This document shows positions 32,655-41,600 of a stretch of 64,000 bases of DNA, one piece after another (the stretch's first letter is position 1; the number at the start of each line of letters is the position of its first letter). The stretch spans positions 744,001 to 808,000 of the forward strand of contig NZ_AUKG01000002.1 in assembly GCF_000424625.1 (NCBI RefSeq). The letters are read 5' to 3'. A program made the translations under genes and the position numbers. The DNA is from Conexibacter woesei Iso977N. GTDB lineage: Bacteria > Actinomycetota > Thermoleophilia > Solirubrobacterales > Solirubrobacteraceae. Under the pieces are notes generated by a model. That model was not told the DNA's origin. It did not search any database and worked only from the letters and a program-made list of their open reading frames with translations.

Positions 32655-34306
32655 CGAAGCGTCACGCGCCGCCGCGTGGTCGCCCGCGCGGCGCCGTCGC
32701 GGGCGGTCAGGGCGACTGTCGCCGCGACGCGGTGCCCGCCGGCCAGCGCCCTGCGGCCGGCGCGGGTGAGCGTCAAGCTGATGGTCTTGGTCCCGGCGGT
32801 CCGGAAGCGCGCCGTGGCGCGGGCGAGCGTCCGCCCACCGCGCTGGATCGTGACCGTGACCGTCCCCGCGCCGGAGGAGCGCAGCGTCAGGCGGTGGTGA
32901 GCCAGGGCGGTGAGCCGGAGAGTGGGGGCGACGGCCCGCGGCGCGCGGGTGGACGACGTCTGGCCGCTGACCGGCGGCGCCGGGGCGGGCGGGAGGACCG
33001 CGAGGAGCGTGGTCGGCGGGGGCGCCGCAGTCGCCGCGGGCTCGGTGGTGGTGGGAGGGACGTCCGTCGTCGGCGGCACGTCGGTGGTCGGCGGGACCTC
33101 GGTGGTGGGCGGCACGCTGGTGGTCGGCGGCACGCTCGTGGTCGGCGGATCCGGCGGCGGCTCGATCGTCAACGCCACCATCTTGGTCCCCGCCGCGCCG
33201 TCGCCGTCCAGCGCGAGCGTCGCGGTCGACGCGGTGCCGGACCTCGCGGTGACGTCGACCGAGCAGGACTGGCCGGCCAGCAGGACGACCTGGGAGCAGC
33301 CGTCGCGGGTGAGCGCGAAGGCGCTCCTGCCCGTGCCCGTCAGCCGTGCCGCGCCGACCGACAGCGGCGCGCTGCCGGTGCTCGTCAGCGTCGTCGTGTG
33401 CGACGCGCCGGCGCCCTCGAACGACACCGCGCTCGCGTCGAGCGACGCGGCCGTCGTCCAGCCGATCGTGCGGTCGACGAACGCCCGCTCGCCCGCGATC
33501 TCGCTGAAGACGCCGGGGTAGCCGGACGACGCGCAGCCGGTGATGTAGCTGACGCTGCCCGCCTCGACCGGATGCCCCGCGGCATCGGCGACGACCAGCG
33601 GCCCGCCGCTGTCGTTCTGGCAGAACGAGTGGTCCACGTTCCCGGCGCAGAGGTTCACCGGCGCGCTGAACGACCCGTAGGCCCTCGCGCACGTGGCGTC
33701 GTCGAGGATCGGGAGCGTCGCCTCCTGGAGGTCGACCGGGAAGCTCGACGCGGGCGGCGTCGCGTTCGAGTCGCTCCTGGCCGTCGTGCCCCAGCCGGCG
33801 ACCTGCCCGGTGCGCCCGCCGGCCCACAGCCCGCCCAGCGCCGGCGAGGCGACCGCCAGCACCGGCCGCGCCTGGGGCGCGGCCAGCTTGACCAAGGTGT
33901 TGTCGTTGACGAACGTCGACCAGCTGAAGTCCGGGTTGCGGTCGATCTCGGTCACGGCGACGCGCGTGCCGCTGCCGTCCAGCCGGTGGCTGCCGACGAC
34001 GACCTTCAGGTCACCGGGCGTGACGCCCGGCACGCAGTGCTCGGCGGTCAGGACCCACTGCGGCGCGATCAGCGCGCCGCCGCAGACCTGCTGCTTGCGG
34101 TCCGGCGCGTCCTCGCCCGCGATGCGAGTGTCCTCGATCGCCACGACCCACGGCCAGCTGCCGTCGGCCGCGGTCCTGCCGCCGGCGACGCGCGGCTGCG
34201 CGCCTGCCGCGCCCGCCGCCCCGGGCAGGGCGAGAGCGATCAGCGCAAGCGCCGCACCGATGAAGGAAGTCGCGCGACGCACGCGCGCCGGACTGTGGCG
34301 GCTCAT
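32651..34306 (-). CDS. Secreted trypsin-like serine protease (copy 1)
   Basis: The 551-residue protein has a signal peptide (to about residue 33, GAAGA) and a short propeptide with VAGGRTAADGSWPWVVAI as the usual activation junction. An S1 domain follows with the catalytic His in TAEHC (about 90), Asp in NDNTLVKL (about 135) and Ser in NDSGGPL (about 231). Then come an ASPM/choice-of-anchor-like beta-sandwich, a low-complexity (VPPTTx)n linker and a C-terminal beta-domain rich in Arg. TAEHC in place of TAAHC is a mild variation. It lies 15 bp behind a paralogue on the same strand, an evident tandem duplication. Confidence 0.85.
   Translation of the reverse strand: MSRHSPARVRRATSFIGAALALIALALPGAAGAAGAQPRVAGGRTAADGSWPWVVAIEDTRIAGEDAPDRKQQVCGGALIAPQWVLTAEHCVPGVTPGDLKVVVGSHRLDGSGTRVAVTEIDRNPDFSWSTFVNDNTLVKLAAPQARPVLAVASPALGGLWAGGRTGQVAGWGTTARSDSNATPPASSFPVDLQEATLPILDDATCARAYGSFSAPVNLCAGNVDHSFCQNDSGGPLVVADAAGHPVEAGSVSYITGCASSGYPGVFSEIAGERAFVDRTIGWTTAASLDASAVSFEGAGASHTTTLTSTGSAPLSVGAARLTGTGRSAFALTRDGCSQVVLLAGQSCSVDVTARSGTASTATLALDGDGAAGTKMVALTIEPPPDPPTTSVPPTTSVPPTTEVPPTTDVPPTTDVPPTTTEPAATAAPPPTTLLAVLPPAPAPPVSGQTSSTRAPRAVAPTLRLTALAHHRLTLRSSGAGTVTVTIQRGGRTLARATARFRTAGTKTISLTLTRAGRRALAGGHRVAATVALTARDGAARATTRRRVTLR
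33054..33143 (-). repeat. Five 18-bp tandem repeats encoding a VPPTT linker
   Basis: Five near-identical 18-bp units (33054, 33072, 33090, 33108, 33126) encode six-residue VPPTT[S/E/D] repeats between the sandwich and C-terminal domains of protease copy 1. This is a Pro/Thr spacer, probably through the cell wall; copy 2 lacks it. Confidence 0.85.
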
Positions 34307-34321
34307 GCCCGCCGCGTCAAC

Positions 34322-35899
34322 TCATCGAAGGGTCAGGGAACCGGTCCTGCCGCTGCCCGCTCCGGCGACCTTGACCTCGATCACCGTCGCGGCCCTGACG
34401 TGCCTCCCGTGCGCCAACGCGGCGCGACCGGCGGCGGTCAGCTTCAAGGTGATGGTCTTGCTGCCCTTGTTGGTGAACTTGACGGTGGCGGTGGCGAGCG
34501 TCTGCCTGACCGTCCTCCTGCCGTGCCGGACCTCGCGCGTGAACGTCAGCCTGACCGTGCCCGCGCTCGTGGCGGTGACCTTCACGCGGTGCCCGGAGAG
34601 CGCGTCGAGCCTGACCTTCGGGAGGGCCGCGACGGGCCTCCTCGGGCTCGGTTGCTGCTGTGGCGTCTCGGTCGCGACGGTCGGCGTTGTCGCCGGGATG
34701 GTCGGCGCCGCCGGCTGCGGCGGCACGATGCTCAGCGGCACCGACGTGCCCCCCGGCGCATGGTCGTCGGAGAACACCAGGGACGCGGGCCCGGCGCTGG
34801 GCCCGGTGGTCTGCACGTCGATCGAGCACGACTGCCCCTGCGTCAGCACGACGTTGGTGCAGGTCGTGTTCGTCGTGACGTAGACCCTCCCGCCCTCCGG
34901 CCCGACGCTGCCCACCCCGGCGCCGGAGACCGACAGCGGCGCGGTCCCGGTGCTCGTCAGCGTCACCGTCCTCGGCGCGTCGGCCGGGCCGCTGAGCGTC
35001 AGCGACGGCACGTTCGTCGTCGCGCTCTCGGTCCAGCCGATCGTCGCGTCGATGAAGTCCCGCATGCCCGCGATCTCCCCATAGACGCCCGGGACTCCCG
35101 GCCACGCGCAGCCGCCGCCGAAGCTCGTGTCGCCCGCCAGGACCTGGTGGCCCTGGCCGTCGATCACGGTCAGCGGCCCGCCGCTGTCGCCCTGGCACGT
35201 GTCGACGCCGCCCGTGTCCAGCTTGCCCGCGCACAGCATCGCCTGTGCGTTGAACGGGTCGTAGACGTCGGCGCAGTCGGTGTCGGAGACCAGCGGGACC
35301 GTCGTCTCCTGCAGGTCGTACGGGTAGTTCGGCGACGGGTCGTCGTGGTCGGGGTCGACCTGGTGGGTGTTGCCCCAGCCCGCGATCTGCGCGGTCGCGC
35401 CGGCCATGTTCCACAGGCTTTGGGCCTCATGGCCCGCGACCGGCAGGACGGTGGCGTTCGGGACCGGCGTCGCCAGCTTCAGCAGTGCGACGTCGAAGTA
35501 CTTCGTGTTCGAGTTGTAGAACGGCTCGCGATCGATCTCGGTCACGTCGACCCGCGTGCCACCGGACTGCAGCGACTGCGTCCCGTACAGGACCGCGTAG
35601 TTCGCGGCCGGCTCCTTCGCGCCGGTGCTCTCGTCGGTGATGCAGTGCGCGGCGGTGAGCACCCACTGCGGCGTGACCAGCGTGCCACCGCAGATCTGCT
35701 GGTCCCAGTTGGGGTAGTCCGGCGGCGTGCCCGGATACGTCGGTCGCGTCTTGTCCTCGAGCGCGACCAGCGCCGGCCAGGATGCAGGCGCGGCGGTGTG
35801 GCCCCCGACGATCCGCGGCTGCGGCGTTCCGGAGGCGAGGGCGGACGCGGGCGCGAGCAGCGCGCAGGCGGCCAGGACGGCGGGCAGGAGACGGCGCAT
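34322..35899 (-). CDS. Secreted trypsin-like serine protease (copy 2)
   Basis: The 525-residue paralogue of the downstream protease has a signal peptide (1-22, ALASG), an activation-like RIVGGHTAAPASWPALVAL, and an S1 triad His in TAAHC (about 83), Asp in FDVALLKL (about 138) and Ser in QGDSGGPL (about 237). A beta-sandwich and a Lys/Arg-rich C-terminal domain (KVRLDALSGHRVKVTATSAG) follow, with a short Pro/Thr linker instead of the VPPTT repeat. It probably heads a two-gene operon. Its ATG is 18 bp from the 28-bp palindrome at 35918-35945, so the same regulator may control it. Confidence 0.85.
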   Translation of the reverse strand: MRRLLPAVLAACALLAPASALASGTPQPRIVGGHTAAPASWPALVALEDKTRPTYPGTPPDYPNWDQQICGGTLVTPQWVLTAAHCITDESTGAKEPAANYAVLYGTQSLQSGGTRVDVTEIDREPFYNSNTKYFDVALLKLATPVPNATVLPVAGHEAQSLWNMAGATAQIAGWGNTHQVDPDHDDPSPNYPYDLQETTVPLVSDTDCADVYDPFNAQAMLCAGKLDTGGVDTCQGDSGGPLTVIDGQGHQVLAGDTSFGGGCAWPGVPGVYGEIAGMRDFIDATIGWTESATTNVPSLTLSGPADAPRTVTLTSTGTAPLSVSGAGVGSVGPEGGRVYVTTNTTCTNVVLTQGQSCSIDVQTTGPSAGPASLVFSDDHAPGGTSVPLSIVPPQPAAPTIPATTPTVATETPQQQPSPRRPVAALPKVRLDALSGHRVKVTATSAGTVRLTFTREVRHGRRTVRQTLATATVKFTNKGSKTITLKLTAAGRAALAHGRHVRAATVIEVKVAGAGSGRTGSLTLR

Positions 35900-35917
35900 G
35901 GACCACCGCGAGTCTGC

Positions 35918-35945
35918 CGTTCGTTGACTCGTGAGTCAACGAACG
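35918..35945. promoter_or_regulatory. 28-bp palindromic operator between protease and MaoC genes
   Basis: Arms CGTTCGTTGACTC (35918-35930) and GAGTCAACGAACG (35933-35945) are perfect complements around GT. The core TTGACTCGTGAGTCAA matches 32639-32654 at 15 of 16 bases. It lies between divergent starts 35899 (minus) and 36008 (plus). Confidence 0.7.
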
Positions 35946-36007
35946 TTCGTCCCTGCCATCCTTCCCGGTCCTGACGTCGTACCTGAACCCTCTCGAGGAG
36001 ACATCTA

Positions 36008-36532
36008 ATGGCAGCTGAGACCAGCGAGTTCACCACCGATCAGCGCGAGCGCGAGTCCACGGGCGGTCACCCGTACGGCCGCTACCTCGAGGAGTTCGAG
36101 GTCGGCGACGTCTACAAGCACTGGCCCGCGAAGACGGTCACCGAGAGCGATGACCACCTCTTCTGCCTGATCACGATGAACCACCACCCGCTGCACCTCA
36201 ACGACGTGTACGCCGCCGCGTCGCAGCAGGGCCGCAACGTCGTCGTCGGGCCGCTCGTCTACTCGCTGGCGCTCGGCATGAGCGTCTCCGACGTCTCCGG
36301 CAAGGCGATCGCCAACCTCGCCACCGAGGAGCTCTCGCACCCGGCGCCGGTCTTCCACGGCGACACGCTGTTCGTCGAGTCCGAGGTGCTGGAGAAGCGC
36401 GAGTCCAAGACCAAGCTGGACCGCGGCACGGTCAAGGTCCACACCCGCGTCTTCAACCAGGACGGCGTCCTCGTCGCCGAGTTCAAGCGCCTCGTGCTCG
36501 TCCCGCGCAAGACGCCGGGCGACGCCGCTTAG
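36008..36532 (+). CDS. MaoC-family enoyl/mesaconyl-CoA hydratase
   Basis: This 174-residue single hot-dog protein has the MaoC hydratase region ITMNHHPLHLNDVYAAAS (catalytic Asp/His pair) and GRNVVVGPLVYSLALGMSV. Related single-domain enzymes hydrate mesaconyl-CoA, itaconyl-CoA or crotonyl-type esters. A GAGGAG ribosome site sits 8 bases before the ATG, so this transcript has a leader. A copy of the palindromic operator lies 62 bp upstream, linking it to the lyase-sucCD operon. Hydratase plus lyase matches the end of the ethylmalonyl-CoA pathway or of itaconate breakdown. Confidence 0.8.
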   Translation: MAAETSEFTTDQRERESTGGHPYGRYLEEFEVGDVYKHWPAKTVTESDDHLFCLITMNHHPLHLNDVYAAASQQGRNVVVGPLVYSLALGMSVSDVSGKAIANLATEELSHPAPVFHGDTLFVESEVLEKRESKTKLDRGTVKVHTRVFNQDGVLVAEFKRLVLVPRKTPGDAA

Positions 36533-36566
36533 CGCACCGCTCGAGAGGTCAGCAGCCGGACCAGAA

Positions 36567-36593
36567 GGTCGGGGGGCTTCGAACCCCCCGGCC
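36567..36593 (+). terminator. Hairpin terminator after MaoC gene
   Basis: Arms GGTCGGGGGG (36567-36576) and CCCCCCGGCC (36584-36593) pair over 10 bp (one G-U) with loop CTTCGAA. It resembles a tRNA T-arm, but the remaining tRNA arms are missing. There is no T-run. Confidence 0.5.
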
Positions 36594-36741
36594 GTATGGG
36601 CCGCGCTACAGCCTCATCGAACGTTCAGCAAGCCCTGGAGTCTTCCGGTAGCCCGACCGGGTAGGTTTCACGAATGCGCACCGAGGTGGGCCGTCGTCCC
36701 CATTCCGCCCGCCTCCTTGAATTCGATACCGAGGAAGTGAC

Positions 36742-38541
36742 GTGAGCATCACGGTTCCGACCAAGAACGCCAGGTTGACGGCGTGGGTGGAGGAGATCGC
36801 CGCCCTCACCCAGCCTGACGAGATCCACTGGTGTGACGGCTCGGCGGAGGAGTACGACAGCCTCTGCCAGCAGCTCGTCGACGCAGGGACGTTCAAGCGC
36901 CTGTCCGACGCCAAGCGCCCGAACTCCTATCTCGCGTGGTCCGACCCGAGCGACGTCGCTCGCGTCGAGGACCGCACGTTCATCTGCTCCGAGGAGCAGG
37001 AGGACGCCGGCCCGACCAACAACTGGCGTGCGCCGGACGAGATGCGCGGGACGATGAACGAGCTGTTCAACGGCTCGATGCGTGGTCGCACCATGTACGT
37101 CGTGCCGTTCTCGATGGGCCCGCTCGGCTCCGACAAGTCGCACGTCGGCGTGGAGATCACCGACTCGCCCTACGTCGTCGTCTCGATGCGGATCATGACC
37201 CGCATGGGCACCGGCGCCCTCGACGTCCTCGGGGAGGACGGCGAGTTCGTCCCTTGCGTGCACTCGATCGGCGCGCCGCTGGCCGAGGGCCAGGAGGACG
37301 TGCCGTGGCCGACCAACGCCGAGGTCAAGTACATCGTCCACTACCCCGAGACCCGTGAGATCTGGTCCTACGGCTCGGGCTACGGCGGCAACGCGCTGCT
37401 CGGCAAGAAGTGCTTCGCGCTCCGGATCGCGTCGATCATGGCGCGCGACGAGGGCTGGATGGCCGAGCACATGCTCATCCTCAAGCTCACGTCGCCCGAG
37501 GGCGAGGTCAAGTTCGTCACCGGCGCGTTCCCGTCCGCCTGCGGCAAGACCAACCTCGCGCTGATGGTCCCGACCATCGAGGGCTGGAAGGTCGAGACGA
37601 TCGGCGACGACATCGCCTGGATGAGGTACGACTCCGAGGGCCGCCTGCGCGCGATCAACCCGGAGAACGGCTTCTTCGGCGTGGCGCCCGGCACCGGCTA
37701 CGCCAACACGCCCAACGCGATGGCCGCGCTCGAGAAGGGCGCGATCTACACCAACACGGCGCTGACCGACGACGGCGACACGTGGTGGGAGGGGATGACC
37801 AAGGACGTCCCCGAGCACCTGATCGACTGGCACGGCAACGACTGGACGCCCGAGGCCGATCACCCGGCCGCGCACCCGAACTCGCGCTTCACGGTCCCGG
37901 CGGAGCAGGTCCCGTCGATGGCTAGCGAGTGGGAGGACCCGGCGGGCGTGCCGATCGACGCGTTCCTGTTCGGCGGCCGCCGCGCGTCGGTGGTCCCGCT
38001 CGTGCGCGAGGCGTTCGACTGGGAGCACGGCGTGTTCCTCGGCGCGACGATGAGCTCCGAGATGACCGCCGCCGCGTTCGGCACGGTCGGCCAGCTGCGC
38101 TTCGACCCGTTCGCGATGCTGCCATTCTGTGGCTACAACATGGCGTCCTACTTCGAGCACTGGCTCGCGATGGGGCAGAAGGCCGGGGCGCAGCCGCCGC
38201 GGATCTTCTACGTCAACTGGTTCCGCAAGGGCGAGGACGGCAAGTTCCTCTGGCCCGGCTTCGGCGACAACTCGCGCGTGCTGGAGTGGGTCTTCCGCCG
38301 CATCGAGGGCAAGGTCGACGCCGACGAGACCGCGGTCGGCCTGGTGCCGAAGGCGGGCGACATCGACGTCGAGGGCCTGGACATCAGCGACGCCGCGCTG
38401 GCCGAGGTGCTCTCGGTCGACGAGGACGCACTGCGCGACGAGCTGCCCCAGGTCAAGGAGCACCTGGCGAAGTTCGGCGACGACCTCCCGCAGGCGATCC
38501 GCTCGCAGTTCCAGGCGCTGGAGCAGCGGCTCGGCGCGTAG
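36742..38541 (+). CDS. pckG: Phosphoenolpyruvate carboxykinase (GTP)
   Basis: The 599-residue enzyme shows GTP-type PEPCK landmarks: [30 protein letters not shown], and the kinase loop [13 protein letters not shown] (about 262-274, with the reactive Cys). It also has [19 protein letters not shown], and the guanine-binding [13 protein letters not shown] and FEWPGF-like [13 protein letters not shown]. It converts oxaloacetate and GTP to PEP, the gluconeogenic step after C4 assimilation. GTG start with GAGGAAG upstream. A TAGGTT box near 36665 would give a leader of about 65 nt. A strong terminator follows at 38581. Confidence 0.95.
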   Translation: MSITVPTKNARLTAWVEEIAALTQPDEIHWCDGSAEEYDSLCQQLVDAGTFKRLSDAKRPNSYLAWSDPSDVARVEDRTFICSEEQEDAGPTNNWRAPDEMRGTMNELFNGSMRGRTMYVVPFSMGPLGSDKSHVGVEITDSPYVVVSMRIMTRMGTGALDVLGEDGEFVPCVHSIGAPLAEGQEDVPWPTNAEVKYIVHYPETREIWSYGSGYGGNALLGKKCFALRIASIMARDEGWMAEHMLILKLTSPEGEVKFVTGAFPSACGKTNLALMVPTIEGWKVETIGDDIAWMRYDSEGRLRAINPENGFFGVAPGTGYANTPNAMAALEKGAIYTNTALTDDGDTWWEGMTKDVPEHLIDWHGNDWTPEADHPAAHPNSRFTVPAEQVPSMASEWEDPAGVPIDAFLFGGRRASVVPLVREAFDWEHGVFLGATMSSEMTAAAFGTVGQLRFDPFAMLPFCGYNMASYFEHWLAMGQKAGAQPPRIFYVNWFRKGEDGKFLWPGFGDNSRVLEWVFRRIEGKVDADETAVGLVPKAGDIDVEGLDISDAALAEVLSVDEDALRDELPQVKEHLAKFGDDLPQAIRSQFQALEQRLGA

Positions 38542-38580
38542 AGCCGGGACGGGCTCGCCCCGTCTTGTAGGAGTTGGACC

Positions 38581-38616
38581 GAAGGGCGCCCGTGCAGGGC
38601 GCCCTTCGGACTTTTT
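38581..38616 (+). terminator. Rho-independent terminator of pckG
   Basis: A perfect 11-bp stem GAAGGGCGCCC/GGGCGCCCTTC with loop GTGCA (38592-38596) is followed by GGAC and a TTTTT run (38612-38616). It is the only hairpin in the window with a clear U-tract. The GDH promoter box begins 18 bp later. Confidence 0.9.
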
Positions 38617-38645
38617 GGGGCCGGTCGGCCGGGTAGGTTCTGCCT

Positions 38646-41600
38646 GTGTCCATCCAAGAGGAGTCGTCGGCGGGGGTCGCCGACGCTGTGGTCGCGCTCG
38701 CCAAGGAGCACGACGGGGAGACGCTCGCGCGGTTCGCCGCCGCCTACCTGCGCCGCGCGCCGGGCTCGGCGTCGCCGCTGGACGACCCGGGCGAGGACGC
38801 CGGCGCGCTGCTGGCCGAGGTCCGGGGCGCGTTCGCGCTGGCCGACCGCCGCGACGGCGCGGTCGCGGGCGTCCGGGCGTTCACGCCGGTGGCCGAGGAG
38901 CACGGCTACGACGCGCTCGGCAGCGTCCTGGAGACCAACACCGACGACCTGCCGTTCCTGGTGGACTCGATCACCGGCGAGCTGGTCGCGCGCGGGCTGC
39001 GGGTGGTCCGGGTCACGCACCCGATCGTCGGCGTGCGGCGGTCGCCCGACGACGGCCGGATCCTCTCGATCGAGCACCCGCGCGACGCGCCGCGCGAGTC
39101 GGTCATGCACTTCGAGCTCGACCGGCGCCTGACGCCGGAGGAGCTGGCCGACCTCGAGGATGCCGCGCGCCACGTGCTGGCGACGGTCCGGGCGGTCGTC
39201 GACGACTGGGAGCCGCTGCGCGGCAAGCTCGACCGGCTGGCGGACATCGTCGCGGCCGGCGCCGAGCGCGTGCGCGACGAGGAGGACGGCGAGCCCGAGG
39301 AGCTGCTCGCGTTCCTGCGCTGGACCGGCGACCACCACTTCGTCTTCCTCGGCTACCACGAGGACGCGGCGGACTCCGAGGGACGGCTGCGCGGCGTGGA
39401 CGGCTCCGGCCTCGGCCTGCTGCGCGACTCGCGCGAGGCCGGCGAGCTGCGCGTCCCCGCCCACGACCCGCCGGTCGCGGGCGCCGAGGGCGCGACGGTG
39501 CTGGAGATCACCAAGACGCACACGCTGTCGCCCGTGCACCGGCGCGAGCCGATGAACGTGCTGATCGCGCGGCGCTTCGACGACGCCGGAGTTGTTGTAG
39601 AAGAAGCGCGGTTGCTCGGGCTGTTCACCACGCGTGCGTACGCGGAGCCCGCGTCGATCACGCCGCTGCTGCGCGACAAGCTGCGCCGGATCCTCGAGGC
39701 CGAGGACCTGATCGAGGGCTCGCACGACTCGAAGGCCGCGATCACGCTGTTCGACGGCTTCCCGAAGGGCGAGCTGTTCGGCGCGCCGACCGAGGACCTG
39801 CGGGCCCAGATCGCGGCGCTGCTGTCGCTGCGCGCCGACGAGGTCCGGCTGCTCGGGCGCCGGTCGCGCGACGGGCGCGGCGCCGCGCTGGTCGCCGCGC
39901 TGCCGCGCGAGCGCTACAGCGCGACGCTGCGCGAGCGGCTGCGCGGGATGGTCGCGTCGGCCTATGGGACCGACGTCGTCGAGCAACATGAGGTCTTCGG
40001 CGAGGACGATCGCGTCTACCTGCACCTGACCGTCCGCTCCGGCGGCGGCCTGCCCGAGGCCGACGTCTCCGAGTTGGAGCGCCGTCTGATCCTGGAGGCG
40101 CGCACGTGGCGCGACCGGGTCGGCGCCGCGCTGATCCACTCGCACGGGCCCGAGCGCGGGCGGATGCTCGCCGCGCGCTGGCTCAAGCGCCTGCCGGAGT
40201 CCTACCGCGCCGCGGTCGATCCGCTGATCGCCGCCCACGACGTCGAGCGCTTCGAGGCGCTGGCCACCGGCCGCGCCGACTTCCTGGTGGGGTTGCAGGA
40301 CGAGCGCGGGCCGGACGGCCGGCGGCGCACGCGCGTCGCGTTCTACCGGCGCGGGCCGAAGATCGAGCTGTCGCAGGCCACGCCCATGTTGGAGCACTTG
40401 GGCCTGCGTGTGATCGAGGAGGTCCCGGCGCGCCTGACCGGCGACGACGAGCTGTGGCTGCAGGCCTTCGGCGTCCTCGGCGGCGACGACGAGCCGCTGT
40501 CGCTGCGCGCGCTCGGCGACCGCGTCGCCGAGTCGCTGGAGGCCGTCTGGCGTGGCGAGACCGAGACCGACTCGCTCAACCGCCTGATCGTCGGCGCCGG
40601 GCTGCGGTGGCCGCAGGTCCAGGTCCTGCGCGCCTACCGCCGCTACCGCCAGCGGATCGGCTCGCGCTACACCGAGGGTTTCCAGAACGACGTGATCGCC
40701 GCCAACCCGGAGATCACGGCCAAGCTGATCCGGCTCTTCGAGCTGCGCTTCTCCACCGGCGACGGTGGCGGTGACGACGCCGCGCAGGAGGCCCTGCGCG
40801 AGGAGATCAGGGGCGACCTCGACGGCGTCGAGCTGCTCGACCACGACCGGATCCTTCGCAACCAACTTGGGTTGATCGACGCGACGGTCCGGACCAACGT
40901 GTACAAGAACGGCCGCGACGCGATGGCCTTCAAGCTGCGCTCCGCCGAGGTCCCGGCGATCCCGCAGCCCGCGCCGCTGTTCGAGATCTACGTCTACGCG
41001 CCCGACATGGAGGGCATCCACCTGCGCGGCGGGCGGATCGCGCGCGGCGGCATCCGCTGGAGCGACCGCATGGACTACCGGACCGAGGTGTTCGGGTTGA
41101 TGCGAGCGCAGATGACCAAGAACGCGGTCATCGTGCCGGCGGGCGCCAAGGGCGGGTTCTTCCTGAAGGCGCGGCCCGACGATCCGGCGTTGTTGCGCGA
41201 CGAGGTCAAGCGCCAGTACGTGCGCTACATCGAGGCGATGCTCGACGTCACCGACAACCTCGCCGACGACGGCTCGACGGTGGCGCCCGAAGGCGTCCGG
41301 GTCCACGACGAGAACGACTCGTACTTCGTCGTCGCCGCCGACAAGGGCACCGCGACGTTCAGCGACACCGCCAACGCGGTCGCGGTCCGGCGCGGGTTCT
41401 GGCTCGGCGACGCGTTCGCGTCGGGCGGCAGTGCGGGCTACGACCACAAGGGCCTGGGCATCACCGCCAAGGGCGCGTGGGAGTCGGTCAAGCGCCACTT
41501 CCGCGAAGTCGGTGTGGATCCCGAGCGCGACGAGATCCGGGTCGTCGGCATCGGCGACATGAGCGGCGACGTGTTCGGCAACGGCATGTTGTTGTCCAGG

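Noticed and set aside
34310-34325. Third copy of the TTGACTC palindrome near the protease junction
   Set aside because: Only a half-site (GTCAACTCA) is present and it lies inside the 15-bp gap between two genes of one operon.
29528-35974. Very long plus-strand open frame (over 2100 codons)
   Set aside because: It runs antisense to SucD, SucC, the CoA-ester lyase and two proteases, all of which have clear motifs. The product is Arg/Asp-rich low-complexity sequence typical of antisense frames in GC-rich DNA.
36567-36593. tRNA-like T-arm (GGGGGG-CTTCGAA-CCCCCC)
   Set aside because: No acceptor, D or anticodon arm can be drawn around it, and the T-loop register does not fit. It is better read as a terminator after the MaoC gene.
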